Source: Cyclina sinensis | Taxonomy: Eukaryota; Mollusca; Bivalvia; Venerida; Veneridae | NCBI GenBank assembly: GCA_012932295.1 | Contig: JAAONU010000009.1 | Coordinates: 1,353,197 to 1,417,196 of the forward strand | Direction: 5' to 3' | DNA: 64,000 nt | Part shown: one piece after another, positions 12,701 through 27,700 of the stretch | Numbering within the stretch: the first letter of the stretch is position 1 | Layout: every line of letters begins with the position of its first letter | The notes under the pieces: model-generated | The model's database searches: none | Seen by the model: the letters and a program-made list of their open reading frames with translations, nothing else | What the model was told of the DNA's origin: nothing | Made by a program: the position numbers and the translations under genes

Positions 12701-15700
12701 ACATTTGCTATACGCCAAAGCTCTGATTTTCGTTAACAAATGATTTACTTTTTCAAAGTATTGACACATCAAATAAAAAATATTTTCTGTATACTTTAAC
12801 GTTATCTGAAATTCAATCCATTTTTTACTGTTATAACAAAAGCATTATCAAAGCATTGTGGATTTTAATGGTTCTGCTAGCTTAAAAGTCTGCGTTCTTG
12901 AACATTCTGTTGAATTTCGGAGATCTTTGATTCTCAATATATCTGGTATAAGTAATGATGTGAATCCATGGGAATGGATCGGCTGCTTACACATTCTATT
13001 CATTCATGTTCACATTTCTTCTTGATACTCAGTCTGACAATGTTACATTTTACCTGAATAAGCCTAAGCGAAGGTGATTTTATTCATATTTATACAATAC
13101 TTGTTCAGCCTGACAATTTATCATTTACCTGAACAAGCCTGAGCGCGAAGATGATATTATCTATTCATATTTATACAATACTAGTTTAGCTTAACTATAA
13201 TGTATTCGCCTGAACAAGTCTGAGCGCGAAGATGATTTTATCCATTCATATTTATACAATACTAGTTTAGCTTGACAAACATTTACCTGAACAAGTCTGA
13301 GCGCGAAGATGATTTTATCCATTCATATTTATACAATACTAGTTTAGCTTGACAAACATTTACCTGAACAAGTCTGAGCGCGAAGATGATTTTATCCATT
13401 CATATTTATACAATACTAGTTTAGCTTGACAATTATGCATTCACATGAACAAGTCTGAGCGCGAAGATGATTTTATCCATTCATATTTATACAATACTAA
13501 GTTAGCTTGACAAACATTTACTTGAACAAGTCTGAGCAAAGATGAGCCTATTCATTCATATGTATATCTCACACTACAGCTTTTTTACGGATATCTATAT
13601 TATCTGTCTATACTTTCCTAAAAAAACAGGATGAAATTAATCAGAAATTGGTCGAAAGTCATTTCACATTAGTAAACCTAAATAAATCTAAAGTTTTAAA
13701 AGCTTTTATATTTCTATTTATTTGTCTGAATAAAGAACTATCGTGAACATTAAAAAGTAGAAAGAAGTACCTATATGTTTAAGGTCTAAATTTAATATAA
13801 AAAAATCAGTTGAAGTAAATCAAGAGTTGTGTTTGTGAACAGATCTTCACGGAACTAACTTTGCAGCACTAACCTTCGTCACTTAGTCATCTTATTAAGT
13901 TGTCCTGTCCGTTCTCACTGCCATTATTTTAGACACACAAACATGTGAGAGAAAACCGTGCGACGGCGATTGTTCCGAATCACAACGGACCTTTTTTTGT
14001 ATTGCATCTATATTTCCTAGCACCAAGTTCTAATCGGGACGAAGAATATTCTAGTACACAGTAATTTCGTTTTATATATACTGATTGGTTTTATAGAAGG
14101 TTAATTGATGCATTTGAAACAGTTAATTAAAAATTTGATTCTGAAGGACACGGATGCCTCTGCTAACATTGAAAGGTAAAGAAAACACATAAAAGTAAAA
14201 CAGGGCAAATCTAAAAATAATGTGAATTACAAATACTATAATAGAGAAAAAGATTCTTTACAATTTCTTTTCATTGGCGATACAATTCTCTGATGGCTCC
14301 GAGTCCTGTTTTCTTTTCCTAAAATAAATATCTAAGAGGGTACTTTTCTTTATTTTTTTCTTTATGGGGATAGTAAATATCAATACCTTAGGTTCTTTTT
14401 ATTGTACAAACGACAAAAATGATAATTTGATGACAAGGCGATGTAAACCCATGGTTATTGTTCTCTTCAGCCCCTTCAAATGTCCTTTATCATTTTCAGT
14501 ACAAGTACAAATTCCCACACAAATGTTTCAGGTATAACTCCGGGCAACACAATGGCGCATTTGGGATAATTAAAAATGACTCAAACTTGAGATATGGCTC
14601 TTGTACTTTCCAACTTTGCTTACTGCAGCCTGTCTATATATTCATTTCATTCAATTCATTTAAGAGATATCCCATTCAGAAGTATGTTGACCCTAGGGAC
14701 TGAGGGACTGGCGGACTACAGTACCTAGGGGCAGACAAGGAGAAGACCATATGCCCATCCTTCGAGGAGCGTATAAAATAATTTGTCCATGCATAATGTT
14801 GAGTTAGGCTGAATAACAAGAAATGCGTAAAGGCTGTTTTGCAGTTTTAAGGATGGCCTTATGTATATATTTAATGAAATACTTTCCAAATGAATGTCAA
14901 TTGTATAGATTTGAATCTGATTAAGATTTGACAAAATAGTTTTGCCTCGCCAGGAGGCGAAATATTGTTGTGTATAAAACAACTGAAGTGTACTAAATGC
15001 TATGTCAGTTTTTTAATTTCACCCAGATAATATATTCATGTCATATCCTTTGAAGTTTATATGAAAATAGTATTAAAAAATATTTTACTACCAAAAATAT
15101 GTGGAGAAAGGTTAGTACTATATTAAACAGTTCGGTGAGATTTAGAGGAATTGAAACACGTTAAAGAAGATGGATGAAGTATTACTTCTATTGTATATAC
15201 TAGTTCTGTTAAACATTCATTGCAGAAGTTATATATAATAAAATGTCGGTCAATAGCGATACATTGCTAATGTTTTACTGTTCTGTAACACCGACTTTAA
15301 ATATGTCTTTTGTCTTTGCAGTTTGTTAATAAAACAGGCAAATAGCGTTTAAGTTTTAAGAGATCAGAGCAAGCGGTGAAGGACAATGAACGAGATATAT
15401 ATAAAATAAGTCTATACTTAATTCCAAATATTCGACAGTATTGGAAAAACACGAAAGATATTTTGGATATTTGTCAGGTCCTGATTAGTTTATTTTACAT
15501 GTTTACCATGTGATAATGTCATTTTGAAAACATCACCAGTCTTCCAGTGCCTTCTTGTATCTTAATCATCAGATTTCTAATAATTCCTCTATTAGGAAAA
15601 GTGGCAATCAATGCTTAAATGATTCAACTCTTAAGAGGCAACAAAGACAAAATTTTGACAAAATACGAACAGAGATTCAGGTTGTTTATTTCATGAAGAT

Positions 15701-18700
15701 CACAAGAAAATGAAGGAAAAGCAATTAACAACCCTGTTTTACTTTACATAAAACACCAAAATGCTATAAGTCACAAATCGAGTCTTAAACAAAATACAAG
15801 ACAAAAAAAAACACACTTTTTTTCTTTTCTAATGTAAAAAAATGTTAATGTAAATTAATATTAATTGAAAATCTTGAAATAACAATAAACGGCAGCCTTC
15901 AGTGGCTGCGCTGCTTCACAGAGAACTCTGATATATGGAAGCCAGTTTTGATGGAGGTGGAGAGGCTTAGCCAAAATACGGCCCGTTGGATGTATGATGT
16001 TAGATGTGGAGCCTATGTAGACCTCTGTTTTTTTCTTTGTTTCATTTAGAAAACTGATAAAAACTCAGACAAACTTTACCATGAGTATTAATGATATATT
16101 TCAAGGACCGGCATGTTTATTTGATATAAAACAACTAGAGTATGCAATTAAATACACAGGTTTCAGAAATTCTTTTAGCGCTGGATGAATAAACTACATG
16201 TATAACACTTTTAGTCGCATCTATTGCCTCTGAACTGTTTTCTTAAGTCAAGACTTTTGAGAAATCTGTTTACTGTTTCAATAAAAGAAGTTGTAAATAT
16301 AACACAATTGTACTTAGTTATCAAGAAAGAAAACTTGTAACGCCAAAAAATCTACTGGCAAGATTATACTTGCGGTTGAAGATGATATCAAAAGAGTTCA
16401 TTCCTGACAATTTATATTACAACACGCACATACAGGTGAAAGCAAGGCAAGTTACAATAAATTAACACATATATCCTATGTCAGTAAATGTTTACAAACC
16501 AAATATTACAGAAACATATTTCAGCTCCCATGAAAAACATTGGCTCTAATGGTCAAATTGAAGAATTTGCACCAGCATCATAAAAATTAAATAAATAAAT
16601 AAAGCTTTGAAAAACAAATTATATTGATAAGCAATCTATATAAGGTATCTTTAAGATGAAATTTAAATTAGATAAAATAATTACAAATGTTGCTGTATTT
16701 ATGTTAACTTTAGATATGGCGTTTCCTTTGAACAATTGCGCGGACTAACAAAACAAGTACGGTTATTGCCAAACCTTTCATAATAAAAACGCCCACACAC
16801 ATCATTTATAAAGTAATGAAAAATAATAATTACATTTCTGTACGATAAGTCATACAAAAATTTAACTTAAGGGTCTTACTCATTCAATTAGGCATCTCTG
16901 AGATACGCATTAAGTCAATGGTTGCTAACCATACAGTGGTATAAGGACTAATAATTCATTTCATCTATCTAAACCTATCTTACATCGACTTGGAAACAAG
17001 TTCTGGCAACCTCAGTAATTCCGTTCGACGATTTGTTTAGTTTTAAATCAGTGCCCTTCTCAAAAATGAGGAATGCGAATGTCACTTGAGATTCTCACCC
17101 ATTATGGGAGTCAAACAAGCGACCTACTGATCCTGAGTCCGATGCTCTACCTCGTAACCAATGCTCTCCCATCGTTTCAATTAAAACAAATTGGTAGTTG
17201 CAGGTTCGAATTCTCCCGACGAAGTTTACTACACGTTCTACCTCCGTTCATAAGAACTCAGGAAAGCCGGCGAAATATTATATAGTTTATTAATATAAGA
17301 TGCGACACGTTGTCTCTGCAAATGTTGTTATTAAAAAATATGTTTAAACAATATGCGGAATATATGTTACTAACATTGGCTTGATATCAACGAGACAAGA
17401 CATAAAAATATCTACACTAATTTTTTTACGATTTATAACTTCCCTAGCCAAAAGCATATCATATTTTGTTAAATTCGTGTAACTTAAATCCCCAAGATGA
17501 AATGAAAAATGTAATAAATAGTTCGTCTGAAATGTTGTATAATCTAAATAGAATCTACAAACGAGGAATGTGGAATATACACGAGCCAGACAAAACAATG
17601 TTACAGCAGACATTATTACTATGCAGGTAGGCTGGCTAATCACAAATATTAGCAAATCAGAAATCTCATATTTACAATGTTTAAAGTAGTCAGGTGTAGA
17701 TATATGATCACGTGACATGCTTTACGTTCACGTGACCTGTCTTATCTCGTCTAGCGATGAAAAAGCGCTTTTGTAAACCAAATGCTACCCAATAACTTTC
17801 AAATGTTGTAAACCTGTTAATACATAACGCATGGTTTAAGCTAAAATTCAAAATGAAAATAGGCAGAAATAATGTGTGAAAGTTGTATCAAAGAATATTT
17901 CGACCAATTCAAAAATAAAGCTTTATCTTAAAATATGACAGGTCTTTAAAAGTCAGACAATCATACAGAATAGATCTACTTATTTTCCGTTTAAAAAAAT
18001 CTTCTTTTTTTAATTGATTTATATAATTAAGGCAAAATCCTCTAATGGCATTTGATTATAGAATTATTTTCTAAAAGTTACGATTAATTTTATTTTTGCG
18101 ACTACAATTATTTCTTCCAACATTCTGGTTATTTTTAACAAAGACATTGAATTTATAGATAAAATGAAGGATTTAATAAGCAGAAGATATTCACTGAATT
18201 CAAATGAATTAAATGTATACTGATGTCGAAGCTGAAAATTAAATTACTTTTTCAATCACCTTCAGATCTTAACAAACACAACAGTGGTTTCCCCTAAGAT
18301 ATACAACTGTAATGACACTAGCAAAAATCCCTTTGAAGACCCTAATCAAAGTTATTGTAAACAATTTTACAAGTTAAGATAATGTTATTTATCTCTTTAT
18401 TTCTACATATATACTCTTAACGAAAAATCTTCTTGTACTTAACATAATCAAGCGCAACTTATCACTAACATTTTGTTTTTGAACATGCATTTAGTTTTCA
18501 GAATATGTTCTAAACTTAATGAGTTTTTAGAATCTTTCTAAGCCTAATGAAATGTTATCATTTTAAGCGTAATAGAACTTTGAATCAGATAATTGGATAA
18601 GATTAACTTGAGGGGAAATGTTCATCCCACATGTTTTGAACTAGTTTTCTCAGCCGGGCCGACAAACACTGCTTGAAAGAAATATTTTCATTCAGACAAA

Positions 18701-21700
18701 ACGATTGCATACTAATAGATCCGATGTGCAAACATCAACGGTATCAAGTTACCGGCACATTAAGGTCTGGGAGGCACAGAACAGGGTCAGCTGGTCCATT
18801 TCTTTCATCCTCTGCTCGTCTTTCTTTTTTAAAATCTTTTTTAATTTTCGTTTTCATTTCTCCTTGCATAAGTATTTAAATCTTCCGACGTTTTAGATTA
18901 GCCAAATTAAATATGAATTACATTCACCGAAGTCATACGTAAGCCGTAATTAATTTTTCATTTCTAGTTCAGGCCGTGTTTGCATCCGTGCCTGTTTTAC
19001 GCTCGTTTTATGCGCTCATGAAATGGTTCTTACTCTTTTAATATATCACGATTGTAGCCTCAGATAATTTTATGATCAGCAATTTTTATCTAACTCAAGT
19101 TTATATATCATTTATTAAAACTGACAAATCCGAAGCAAATATCCAAACATATACTGACATTATACTCGGCAAAACAAATAATTTTGTATGACTTCAAACT
19201 GAAGAGAAATAAAAAAAAGTAACTGGCTTTGAATAAACGAGCCAGAGGCCAGAAGCATAGTCTCAAACTTAAGTCAGCCTGCGTAGATGACATTTTGATT
19301 GAAAAAAATAAAGAAAACCAAAACAGTTTGAAGCGGACGAAGAGGTCACACGGGTAAAGGTTCTTATGTCTGAATAGTTTATAGACACGCGTAATGTTTT
19401 TTTTTTATTATTGTTTAATTCCCAATATCAACTTTGAATTTATGAATACATTCAGAGAAGCATAAACAGGGTATTCTAAGTGTATGTGTGTGTTGTCGGC
19501 CGAAGTAAAATTGTAAAACAGAAACATCCGTCGAAGCAACAAATTTCGGTTTGCCCACTGAATTTTTTAAAACAACTGATTTGCTTTTCAAGAATTCCAA
19601 ACAAGTATCTTCTCGTTCAAACAGTCTTGTTGTGCATTTGATTCAGTTTTTAACACCCATATTGCCAATTTAATGATAAGTGCCAGTTATTCTAATCAGA
19701 ACAAAATAAAAGTAATGACATAAAATTTATAGCATATGTCCGCCGGATTAAAAATCAAAGCGACGAGTCTTGTTCTTAACTTGAACATGTTGATTTATTT
19801 AAACGTTACACCCAGTTTTTTTCTTTTAACAAAAGGCAGATTCGGATGTCATTAGTTACTGCTTGCTAATGGAAAATTAAAAAAAAAATCGAGATGTAAG
19901 TTTAAATTAAACAAGAAGTGTAAACATGTTGATGAAAATAACAGATATTTTTATGTTTGTACCTGTATAGAGTCATTATTTTATTAAGTAGATAATTAAA
20001 ATTGATTTATAATATAAAAAAAAACTCGTCCGCAGTTGCGTTTACTTGCTTACAAACGTCAGCATAAAGATTTTGTCTTTTCTATAATCTTTCAATAAGT
20101 GCATTTTTCGCTGTAAATGAAAACAGAAATCTTAATGGAAAACTGGTTATTTCTTAATAATGTTAAAGACAGAAACAAGTATTGCATAAACACTCTGCCA
20201 GTGTTATTCTTATCATTTTGTCTTTGTATTCAACAACCACTGCAAAATAGGTTATAAAACCTTTCAAACTTATCTAAAACCACTTTACTTCAGCCATGGC
20301 TGTAAAATAAACATACAGCTGGGTCGGCTTGAAATTCTGCTGATATGGATTTTTTTTATCTTTTTTAAAAATTTAATTAATTTTTTTATATAATCTTTTA
20401 GGAAAGCTTTTAGAAATAGGTATATTACAGCATTTTTCTTATATTTTAGAAGTCACATCATATCTAGCCTGAAGTTTGATTTGATCACGTCTAACAGCTA
20501 TATATCAGATTCAGTCTAAATTTGGATTCATTAAAGCTATGATCTTACACTTTCAGAGTAGTTCTTGCATAATTGAACACTAGTCAGTGCTTCGTGTATT
20601 ACCTAGTTTTTCAGTCATTTTTCAGGAAGATTGTTTGAAAACAGTATAAGCAGGTGGTCAAACTTCTAACCTATGAATTACAAGCCATGTGCGATAACCC
20701 TTGACTAGCGGTCCATCTCTAACAAAAGCTAGATTTGTACAAAATGGTTTGCTTTATATTTACAGGGCAGTAGGAAGCCCACTTGTTATGGAGCCTAATA
20801 AGATATGTCGCAAAAATAGAAAGCTTTCTGGAAAACAAAGGTATGTCTTTGTTATCACTACATGTTTCATTTATTTATCACTAAATGTTTCATTTAAGTA
20901 TCACTAAATGTTTCACTTATGTATCACTAAATGTTTCACTTATGTATCACTATATGTTTCACTGATGTATCACTAAATGTTTCACTTTAAGTATCACTAA
21001 ATGTTTCCAAACTCGTCGAGTAAAAGCGAGAAGGTTGCGTAAAACCGAAAAGGTTGAGTAAAAGCGAAAAGGTTCTATCTGACTCCATACTGAATTGCTT
21101 TCAGAGCTGTTCTGCTCTTATTTGCTCTCATATTTTGAATTGTATTAAAGATGTTTTCAGTCTCATATTTTAAAGTGCATTATAGCCGTTATCAGTAGAA
21201 ATGAAAATCCCATTTCACTTATATTAGTTCATATTATATTTATCTATATCTTCCGACAATAAATGCAAAAACTTGGCTGATTCCGTATTAGCCTTTTCGT
21301 TGGATATAATCAAATTGTATTGGCTTTTACTATATATTTGTTTCTGAAAATGAGAAACGATTATAAACGGAATTTACCGACACTCTACGAAGTTTACCGA
21401 AAGTTGCCTATGATTAATATATTTATTGTTTCTTTATGTACAGGCAGATATGTCGGCGAGAGAAGGAGATAGTGGACGAAGTAGTGAATGGTGCTAAACT
21501 TGCTATAGCCGAATGTCAGTATCAGTTTCAGTACAGAAGGTGGAATTGTACCACCGCTAGAAAGTCTTTCTCAAGAATCCTCCGAAGAGGTAAATATGAA
21601 GACTGAACTTGAAAACAAAATCTTTTGTGTAACATCTAAACTTGTCTTTCGTTTGATGCAGGTTGCTCAGATGGCCTACGCCCCATTAGGGATTGATTGG

Positions 21701-24700
21701 CTTAGATTTTGGGGAACAGATGCAAGATACAGGTTGTACTCGTTTCAGAGACTACCAAGCTTGTTATTCCTGCTAGGGGTAAAGCACCGAGAGTTAGGAC
21801 CACGGTTGAGGTCCCTAGTCAAGACTATTAGCAGATATTTGATGACAGACGAAGTAGAGGGGCTCAAACTTGTTTGCTGTTAATTATCAGTATTGGATGA
21901 AACCAGAAAATAAGGGATCGAGTATTGTCCGCAAGAAATAATTGTTGAAACACTTTGTCGGTTAAGGATAAGATTCAATTCTTCATTGTTCTTGCAAATT
22001 CATTGTATCTTTTCTTTTTACATTCCTCCCGCAAAATTTTTAAGAGCTTTCGCAAACTTTCGTACTTTAAAAGCATTTAGAGCTAATACAAAAAACGAGA
22101 AAATGTTTTACATTGTCACAAAGTTCTGTGGTTCCGTTGTTGTTTTAGTGAGAATCCGAAATGAATTCTGCTGTAACACATCCAGGACGGCATAGTCTAT
22201 TTCACAAGCAGAAGAACATTAACCTGTACCTGCAGGGTAAAATCAACATTCTTAAGTAGTGAAACACTTGAAATTTTATCAAATATGATGGTATACCAAT
22301 ATTTTATTTTAAAGCTGGAAGACGCCGCTGTTTATAGCTCAGATATCCAGAGCATAATACCAGTCTTCTGGTAGATACTTTTTAATTAAAGTTTACAGGA
22401 GGTGCTATATTTAACACTATTACTGGAAACAGTCTTGGCAGTCTAGATTTTATTAAAACAGTGTCAAAAATGATAAAAATGTTATACACTAATATAAACG
22501 CAAATTTGCGGAAGAATACAAGATGGCGAGCGAAAAAAAGTACATTTGATAAAGATATATCCAGAGGATTACAAATTCAATATCTTTTTAAAAGAGAAAT
22601 GCAAATAAAACAGTAAACCAAATCAAATATATTAACACTCTTCTCCGCCGCGTATGCTTCCAATCCTGTGTAAATTGGTATGGGGAGGTGTAGTGTAATT
22701 GCAGTATAGTTTCCTTCAGAAAGTGGCTTTAAATTCCACCTTTTAATCATTTTCATTTATATTTGAATAATTTATATTCATGCCTCCTTCAAATAGAAAA
22801 AAAACAAACAACAACAACAACTACGAAACAAACAAACATGACATGAATTAAGACACGTAAACATATAATCAAAACAATAATTTAAGAAAATATATAATAT
22901 TTTAATAATAAAATATAATATATGATTTTTAATGTTACATCTATATGTCACAAAACATTTTTATATACATAAATACGTGGATTTATAAATTAATTAATAA
23001 GATTATTTGTGTTCAAGTCATGATTAAAAAAACCCTTTAGTGTTCAGAAACGGCTTAGCTGTAAATATTGTTAAATATACATAACTAAAGTTATTTTAAT
23101 CGCGACTTTGATTGGCCCAATGTGGGGCGAAAGATAAACTATAAGAAGTAATATCAAGTTTGGATCACAACTACTTCATGAGAGATAAAAAAGTTATTTT
23201 CAAGTGCATTCAACAAGACATGTTTTATCTGTGCATTAATTGGTAGATTTGAACAACTGCTGTTGCTGTGTTTTCCAGTTAAGAAAGTACCCGAAAAGAA
23301 TTTGAAAGCATAAGTTCAGTGCCAGAAACGTGGTCGAACAAAAATGATTCAGGTATATAAATACACTAAAGACAAATACAATGTGACCTGTTTATTGGAT
23401 GAAAATAACTTGCTGTTTTTTTCAAAGCAGAAAAAAATCAAACCTGTCTGAACGCCCAAAAACAAAATTATTAATAAAACATAATTTTAACAACATCACT
23501 TTTAGACCTAATCGTATCAGACAGCAAATTGCTATCTTTTTTGAACGCAAAGAAACACTGCAACGCTTAATTAGCGATGTTTAATGCTGTGTGTTGAATT
23601 AAGAGGGATGCTTTCATGCCAGATTTCATAGAGATTTGGCATAATTTTTTCTTTGGAAAGAACCACTGCTGGTCTTAACTTAGTTCCAATGTTTTAACCC
23701 CGAGCGTGTGCGGAGATTTTAGAGAGATAAATATAATGAGGTTTAATCAGTTTATCGTCTTATCAAAATATTCGGCAATGAATCACTTTGAATAATTGTC
23801 TTTTTGGTCTTTTCTCCTATTTTCTAACTCGAAAAAAAAACCCTAAGCGGTTTAAATAGAAATGCAGACATAAGAAGTATATTGTTGTTTTTAAAAAAAT
23901 AATCGGTGACTTTACAGACATGTTCAGACTAAAAATCAAAAACCAATGAATCAGGACACTAGTCATACCAGACTCTTTCATGGCTTATAAGCAGTTCTAA
24001 ATTATTAGTTTTTACAACTTTTTGACTATTGAAATCGCTTAGAGTTTAAAGAATTAGATTAAACGTCTAATGTAAAAATGTCAAATTTTAATAGTCAAGT
24101 TATAGCTAGATAGATTCGGTTGCAATTTTAATCAGGTGTCTACGTTCTTACATCAAAAGTTATAGCACTATGTAATTTATCAAAGGTAAATTTATGTTTA
24201 CTTCAAATGGCATTCCGAATATCACATTAGTCAAGTTGTTTGAAATTTTAATAAATCCTCATTAAGCTGCCGAAATATACGGAATGTTCTACATTTTTTA
24301 ATCCTCCATTTTCCTTAATGGTTGAAGCGGTAAGATTTTTTACAAATCATTATATTTATTTGCACACAAAGGTATTTATTTTACGTAAACTTTGATTTCA
24401 GCTTTTTTGTGAATGCATAACGATTACTTTAGAATCATTTCAAAAAATCAAACTTCCTAATGTGTAAACAGCACCGTTTTATGTTTTCTTGAAACTTATC
24501 ATATGCAACCAACAAATGTTAGTGGAATTAAATGTTATCATAATAAACTTAAAGTATATTCACTTAGCATGAAGATTGAATATCGCAGGAGGTTGCCATC
24601 GGCAAATCTAAGAAATCATGATCAGGACTTTCCCTTCTGTAAGTTAGGCTGGCAGAACAAATAACTTGGGATTCTGCACAATTAGTCCCGTAATATAGGT

Positions 24701-27700
24701 TTGTCCTCCGTCAGTCCGTCCGTCAATCCTTCAGTCTACCCGTGAACAAAAACTGGATCCTGCGGTAATTCAAAATGTACTTGGAATATTTTCATGAAAC
24801 TTTAAACATGGATAGACAGCAATTTGGAGATTATTCACATCATTTTATTTTGTTCCTATGTTATAAAAATTTGCTATGGCAACAAATAATCTTCAAATAT
24901 TGCAAAAATGGTGATATACTTTTGAAGACCTATACTTATCCATTTTAAACTTGCTACATGTTTTGAAACTCAAGAGACCAATTCACATGTCATGCCCCAT
25001 AACTCTGACCTTTGATTTCACAAAGAAAATTTTCCAAAATTCTACATTTCCTTGAATGTTTTTGGAAACTATGGATGCATTTGATTGAGACTTTATACAA
25101 ACTTTATTGGTGTTATTATTAGTTTACACAATACGTTCCATAACTCTTTCCCTTATATTGACAAAATTGTGCCCCTTTTTACTTAGAAAATATATCAAAT
25201 TGTTTATTCTCTTGAATGTTTCTCTTCCAATTACATTTGAAATTATATAAAATCTATACAACTTTAGTCCAATCTTACAGATCACACAGCAAGGTGCATT
25301 TTTATGTCTGTTCTTTGTATTGAAAAATTTAGATGTACATGTATTAGTATTTATAATTGTGAATGATAACATTAGGCATGAGATCTTTTGTTTATCTGTT
25401 GTATAAAACATACCTTCATATATCATCAACAACAAACTATTGATTTCATCTAACTTACTGTCAATATTTGAATTTTGATTCTATTTAGTGTGACAACGCT
25501 CTTTCCGGTAGAGCACTTTTATTGTTTGGCAATACTCTTACTTGTTCTGAATTAAATTATGCTGTGCCCGTGATAGTTAAAACATTTGGCATCGGTCATT
25601 CAGCTAGTTGTTCTTTAGGGCTTGTTACTGAAACAGAATGAAACCAGAAACCGAGTCAATCATGAGTCAAATACCGAACTATTTCTTTCACTGGCGTAGG
25701 AATACTTAAAATTGCATTAATGACTAATTAAACATTTATAGTTCTCCATGGTTATTAGAAAAAGGCCACGGTTTATGGAACTTTTTGTATATCATGACCA
25801 TTGAAGCATCCTGCTCATGAAATCAAAGATAGACAAAGAGTGAAATTCCGGATTTTAGCGTACAAAAGGAAGGTTACTGCGAAACGTTTTACAAATAATA
25901 TCATGTATAAGTTAACGTTTACACATATGGCCGACGCCCCTTTGAGAGTTAAGTTATTTTTGCTTCCGGGGAAAAGTGCATGCAGAAATAGCATTAACAC
26001 TCCTGCTTCTGTTACATGTTCAGTGTATAGCACCGTTACATAAGACTTTGGTTTTGCGTCCCACCCAAAAGTCATGTACATATGCAAGTACTTCCTCGTT
26101 TCAATTATTTAATCCAAACTTGAACTGTTTTATGAAATAATTTATAAAACAGCAATACTTTACATGAAAGTTGTTTTAGAAAAGCGCTCTGTTATTACAC
26201 GACAGCTCGAATGCAGGCGTGCAGCGATACAAAGGCAAACTGCTTTAAGTCAGGTAGTCGCGTCATGGAAAGGAATAATCAAGCGGTGCGGTTGCCTGTT
26301 TGTGAAGCAACTGATTAAAAATGTACAAGTGAATACCTCGAAAGGAGAACTTAGTATCGTGAAATTTCACTGAAAACGTACAGGAAAGGTGTTAAATTAA
26401 TAATGATAGGCGTACTGTATACCTGTTGAGGATTACTTAAAAGAACTTCATTATTTGTAAACTTCTAATTAGTTTTATCACATACTAAATCATTGCTGAA
26501 AGCTAATTAGAATCGGAATACATTTGATTTTATCCAAAGCGATATTAATTTCCCCATTTGGGTACCAGCGTTATATTTATGCTTGTTTTTATTGGTTTTC
26601 ATTTTGGCATTTGCTTGTTTTATGAGTTTTAACCTAGATTTTAGCTTTATTATATTAATGTTTAACTAGATTTTAGCCGTGTTTTATAAATCTAAAACTA
26701 GATTTTAGCCTTGTTCTTTTCAATGTTAACCTAGATTTCGCCTTGTTTTATAAACTCTTAAGTAGATTTTAGTCTTGTTTTATAAATTTTAGGTTTAGTT
26801 TTTTGGTTTATCCCTGTAGTGGATTAAGCTACTTAGAGTCTTGTCTGCATTTTGGTAACAGTCTGGCATAAATATAACCTAGCGAAATGTTAATACACAC
26901 AAGCATAAGTGAATTTTTTTCATTTTTGATCACTACATGTAGTTTCAGAATAAATGATATATAAAATTAAATTAGTAGACGTGTGGAAAAATGATCGCAA
27001 GCCATGCATATTATGGATAATACGAACAATTAGTTCTTACATAAGCAAATAAAAATACAAATATTATGTAACCTGAGCTGGATCTTTGAACGAATTTTCT
27101 TACCTTAGATTTCTAAATCCACAGAATAATTGTAATTTAATGAGATAAAGTTTTGAAATCCTATTCACATGAAAGACCTTTTCATTACTATTACAATGAA
27201 ACACTACTTTAAAACACTGAGAACATTTTCTGAATCTTAAACAAACACATTGTGGATTCCGCGTGCAATGACGAAATTTATGACTTTGTGAAAAAAAAGT
27301 GCAAAGGAAACATTTAAGGACTTAAGTATTTAACCATCAGATGCTTTGGCCAATCTTAAAAAGATAAGATACCGAGTAATTTTACAGACTTCAAAGGCAT
27401 GCAAAAACTGTAATTCTGGGCTTCATCTAGAAAATCTTGTTGTTTATTACACAAATACTAGAGCTAATAGGCACATCAAAGAATCCGGGTGCTTAAATTT
27501 GAATAACTGTTTTCACTTCAAAGAGAAGCCGCTGCGTGTATTAGAACGCGCGAAAGCAACCGCTGCTGTGCAGAGAGTGTTTAAGCGATATAAACTTACA
27601 AAAATGTTTCTCGGTAAATTGAATTTCAGATTATGAGCCATTTACTCCAAGTATCTGCACGTTCCGAGGCTTGATTCAAGTTGAGTATTTTTCTATCTAA

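Larger units (their letters stand above)
9746..20765 (+). other. Wnt6: Wnt6 intron 1 (11.0 kb)
   Basis: Bounded by GTAAGT and TTTACAG. It holds SINE-like fragments (10495-10580, 17084-17240), a small inverted-repeat element (11406-11634) and a ~77/81-bp array (13040-13570). The rest is AT-rich with no recognised gene. The 124-residue minus-strand frame at 17344-17718 has no family features. Confidence 0.8.

Noticed and set aside
17344..17718. 124-residue minus-strand open frame
   Set aside because: It has no recognisable domain, lies in a Wnt6 intron, and has chance-like AT-rich composition.
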